Source of the DNA: Anisakis pegreffii | Taxonomy: Eukaryota > Nematoda > Chromadorea > Rhabditida > Anisakidae | Direction of reading: 5' to 3' | DNA: 64,000 bases | NCBI GenBank assembly: GCA_035041965.1 | Contig: JAPYMA010000850.1 | Span: 1-64,000 of the forward strand | Part shown: positions 61,040 through 64,000 of the stretch, one piece after another | Position numbering within the stretch: the first letter of the stretch is position 1 | How the letters are laid out: every line of letters begins with the position of its first letter | Position numbers and translations under genes: made by a program | The notes under the pieces: generated by a model | Database searches by the model: none | What the model was told of the DNA's origin: nothing | The model's input: only the letters and a program-made list of their open reading frames with translations

Positions 61040-61262
61040 AATCACCACGATGGCCCAGCTTCTCACTTCGAATTCCCTTCGTTGTTCTCGGTTCAGTTGG
61101 TTGTCCCACGTATTCATCACCATTTTAACGTCGTTACCACTTCCTCTTCGGCATTACCACTTTTACGCCGGGTTGCCATCCCCTGACGCAACCCTCCTCA
61201 TTTATCCGGGCTTGGGACCGGCACTAAGGGCTATAAACCCTTCGTGGCTGAGTTAAGGTGGA
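61040..61262 (+). mobile_element. GC-rich block, probable transposon fragment
   Basis: Base composition rises sharply over flanking AT-rich DNA (for example cgccgggttgccatcccctg, tccgggcttgggaccggcac). A 68-codon plus frame crosses it and ends near 61256, with no recognised domain. aaccctcct near 61190 echoes the hairpin arm just upstream. Origin from a retroelement is suspected from composition and position only. Confidence 0.35.
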
Positions 61263-61310
61263 TGGCTGTCATCACGCATCATTTCACGATCATTCAAGAC
61301 TTTTATAAGC

Positions 61311-61656
61311 ATTAAATCATTCTCAAGTAATGAAGACTGGCAAATTCTGTCAATTAACTTCACAGTAATAATAAATGTCTTGGTGCAATAAGTTTAATAA
61401 GTTGGGCTAATTGAATGCATATTACCCTACAGTAATATGCATTTATCAGAACAGTAGTAAGCATTGACTATAATATGCAAACGATATGAAATTCTCGAAA
61501 AATGGCACGATAAATCGCACAGTAACAAAATAATCCTTCATTTAGGAAAGGATTAAATCATTCGCAAGTAATGAAGACTGATAAATTCTGTCAATTAACT
61601 TCACAGTAATAACAAATATCTTGGTGCAATAAATCTAATAAATTGGGCTAATTGAA
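61311..61656. repeat. 105-bp direct repeat with 241-bp spacing
   Basis: Copies 61311-61415 and 61552-61656 differ at about eight positions and contain no indels. They share attaaatcatt, caagtaatgaagactg and tgggctaattgaa. The 136 bp between them are unrelated to the copies, so this is either two units of a 241-bp tandem repeat with diverged halves or two terminal copies of one insertion. Confidence 0.9.
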
Positions 61657-61659
61657 ACA

Positions 61660-63780
61660 CTTTGTTAGCGATATGCACTAATCCTGAGATAATGAAAAAA
61701 AACAGCATTGCACTAATGAAACAGCAATCAGTATTGAGCATTATACTAATGAAAAGGGATTTGCAGTGGTGGGCAATTTTTAATGGAACAGACGAGAAAT
61801 ATCATTGTAAACAAGTCATAATATAAATGAGATATGCTCGACATAGAGCATTTTTCAATGTAAAATCTTCAATTATTTAAAAATAACCACAGGCATATCA
61901 GTATCAAACTCAAGAATGATAAAACGTCAACCCTAACAACACTTTCACCTCACCCCAGATTCACCTTAAAATTTTCCACCATAAGGAAGAATAGGAAGAA
62001 TAACATATGATCACCACTGCTCAATTGCAGCGATCAAACACAGATCAATGTATTTACAAATTGAAATGAGATGAATGAGTTGGTTTGCATTTGTTCATTT
62101 TATTCAATATTTCGTGCATCCGTATATTTTCAGTAGCTTCTTTTAGACCCGATGAATCCATTCAAGCAAAATTATCAACAGCTTTGCTCAGAGACATGAT
62201 CGTTTTAGGCGTATCATCTGATAGAATAGATTCCGGAGAACAAGAAAAGCACATATGCTGACGAACAGCTCCGCTCTCTCTCTGGCTGAGTTCCTGATGG
62301 TTTTCTTGTAGATCCGAACTCAAAAGTCCTTTCTGATCAATGTTATTGGATGATATGTCTGTCTTATGTCTGGTAACATTCTATCGTAATTTGCAGTCTG
62401 TATTTGTTGCGTTTCAACTCCTTTAAGTGCATAATTATTCGTGTTCTGATGAAACTTTCTTCCTTTTATTTATTGTTTTGTTTTCCAAATTGCTGCTGAA
62501 TTCGGAAGCAGTCACGCAAAGCACTAACATCACATTGGGCACTAATATTCAGTCGGTCAATATTCATCATGAATCGATAGCTATTGTTATTGTCATTTAT
62601 TGACTCTGTCGAGATGCTTTTGTACTGTAGGTTGACCTACACCGAATCTGATGATTAAGTGCATAATGTGATCCCGCATCAGATGATGAAATTCACTTGG
62701 TGGTGTCATTTTCTGAGTTGGACTGAACTGATATTATTGTCAAATGATTGAAAAACTTTATTCATCAAGGAAACATCTGAACTGAAAAATACATTCAAGC
62801 ACGACAAAACAGCACAAGCAATCACCGAGCGTGTGCGAAATTCTGCTGAGACTGAAACAATTATTGACTATCAGAACTGATGGATTTCATGTTAGCAGAC
62901 TAAGAGTATAACATGAATGAGGAAAGCAACTCCGAGACAATCTCGCCTCTCATACTGAGTGTGGAGTTTTTTGTGGAAAGCTGATATATAAATGACAGAT
63001 GTACGGTAGTTATACTGACGTTTGGAGATATCATTTGTACTCTGGCGATTAAAACACTAACGATTAAAAGACTGATAATAGTTATTTGGCTGATAAAAGA
63101 CCACCTGCGTGCCTTCAGAAAATTATGCTTGCCCAATGAGAGTTATCATTGATGTTTACGTTTGAAACTGCTGGCATGATGAAACATGATCTATAAACTG
63201 TCACTACAGAAATTGTGTCCATTTGAATGTGTACACTGCGTGTGGCATGTAAATTCGCAGTTTTGTCAAGCAAATGATTTCTTCAAAGTGGATGAATCTA
63301 TCCATGAACGAATGAGACACATGAACCAATATGATTGGCTCAATAATTCCACCAGGAGAACCACGTCACTGGACACGCTTGGATGTATGGTTGATGACTG
63401 ATTGGATTAATGTGGATCGAAGTGTAGTTTAGAGAATTGTGATGAGCGCATTTGGCTGTGATTGCGAGCGCTTTATCGAACTGTTTTCGACTCGTTCACG
63501 TAGCTCTGAAGAAGCTCTGCAGCAAAAACGACGACTCACATTAGTCTTGACGGCACGGCACGGCTTGCCACGTTGCGAATGGCTCAGCTCGTCCCTAAGC
63601 AGTTAAAACTGCCGTTTCCAGCGCTAAAAACGAAGATTTACACTCGGATTAAGGATTGGGTGTATGTGTGTGCAATAAGTTTTGTCTGCTGAATGAATCG
63701 CCCGTCGTCAAGAACGAATGCAATGAGAGCAAGACGATTCTTCAAGTGAATGCGACACTGTTGTTGTCATAAGAAAATTA
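61660..63780. other. Terminal interval without recognisable genes
   Basis: Only short frames are present (for example plus 63186-63401 and minus 62900-63136) and none resembles a known family or has convincing splice sites. A more GC-rich stretch with ggcacggcacggc lies near 63553. Confidence 0.5.
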
Positions 63781-63840
63781 TTGGTATAACTGGTATAAAT
63801 TGTTATAACTGGTATAAATTGGTATAGATTGGTATAAATT
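63781..63840. repeat. TGGTATAAA minisatellite
   Basis: About six tandem copies of a 9-10-bp unit (ttggtataa, ctggtataaa variants). Confidence 0.9.
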
Positions 63841-64000
63841 CAATGGCCACTACGATTACTTTTCATGATGGATAACATTCCATGTTGAAAGCAACTCTGT
63901 AAAACTGTTTTATCGTGGAATCTTGACTGAAAAAACATCGACAACGTATATACTCTTACCTATTCATTCAATCAATGTTAACCACAAATCATTACGAGTG

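Overview
The window looks like AT-rich nuclear DNA of a nematode. Genes have many small exons and GT-AG introns. Some start codons sit directly behind an AG acceptor (gcag|ATG at 23726; tccag|A-ATG at 46154), as expected for spliced-leader trans-splicing. A short interstitial run of the nematode telomere hexamer (TTAGGC, seen as GCCTAA) lies at 28474-28493. No species can be named from the sequence alone. All gene calls rest on splicing exons by eye and on protein-family resemblance, without database searches.

Layout. 1-6067 is a satellite array with a 582-bp higher-order period, built of roughly 178-230-bp monomers and truncated by the window edge. 6207-6980 holds two adjacent fold-back (inverted repeat) structures that share sequence. 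7-23.7 kb is gene-poor; it holds exons of what may be one small membrane protein on the minus strand (17967-18083, 8204-8410, 7818-7901). 23726-32860 (+) is an L-fucokinase gene whose introns carry diverged, oppositely oriented relatives of the satellite. 34662-41134 (-) is a BAR-PH-ArfGAP-ankyrin protein (ACAP/CNT-1 type). 43857-46154 (-) is Elongator subunit ELP5, divergent from 47081-54312 (+), a HOOK microtubule-linker protein. 59367-60702 (+) is a NUDT8-type CoA Nudix hydrolase. 60.8-64 kb is repeat debris: a 30-bp-arm G/C-rich hairpin, a GC-rich block, a 105-bp direct duplication and a minisatellite.

The genes are unrelated housekeeping functions: fucose salvage, Arf GTPase control of membrane traffic, tRNA wobble modification by Elongator, dynein/endosome tethering and CoA turnover. 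No operon with a shared pathway is evident. The base composition is informative: the plus strand is A/C-rich across the minus-strand genes and flips to T/G-rich across HOOK. The T/G-rich signature continues beyond the last HOOK exon and the A/C-rich one through the gap between ELP5 and the ArfGAP gene, hinting that these gene-free stretches are transcribed. No complete transposase, reverse transcriptase, CRISPR array, rRNA or intact tRNA was recognised.
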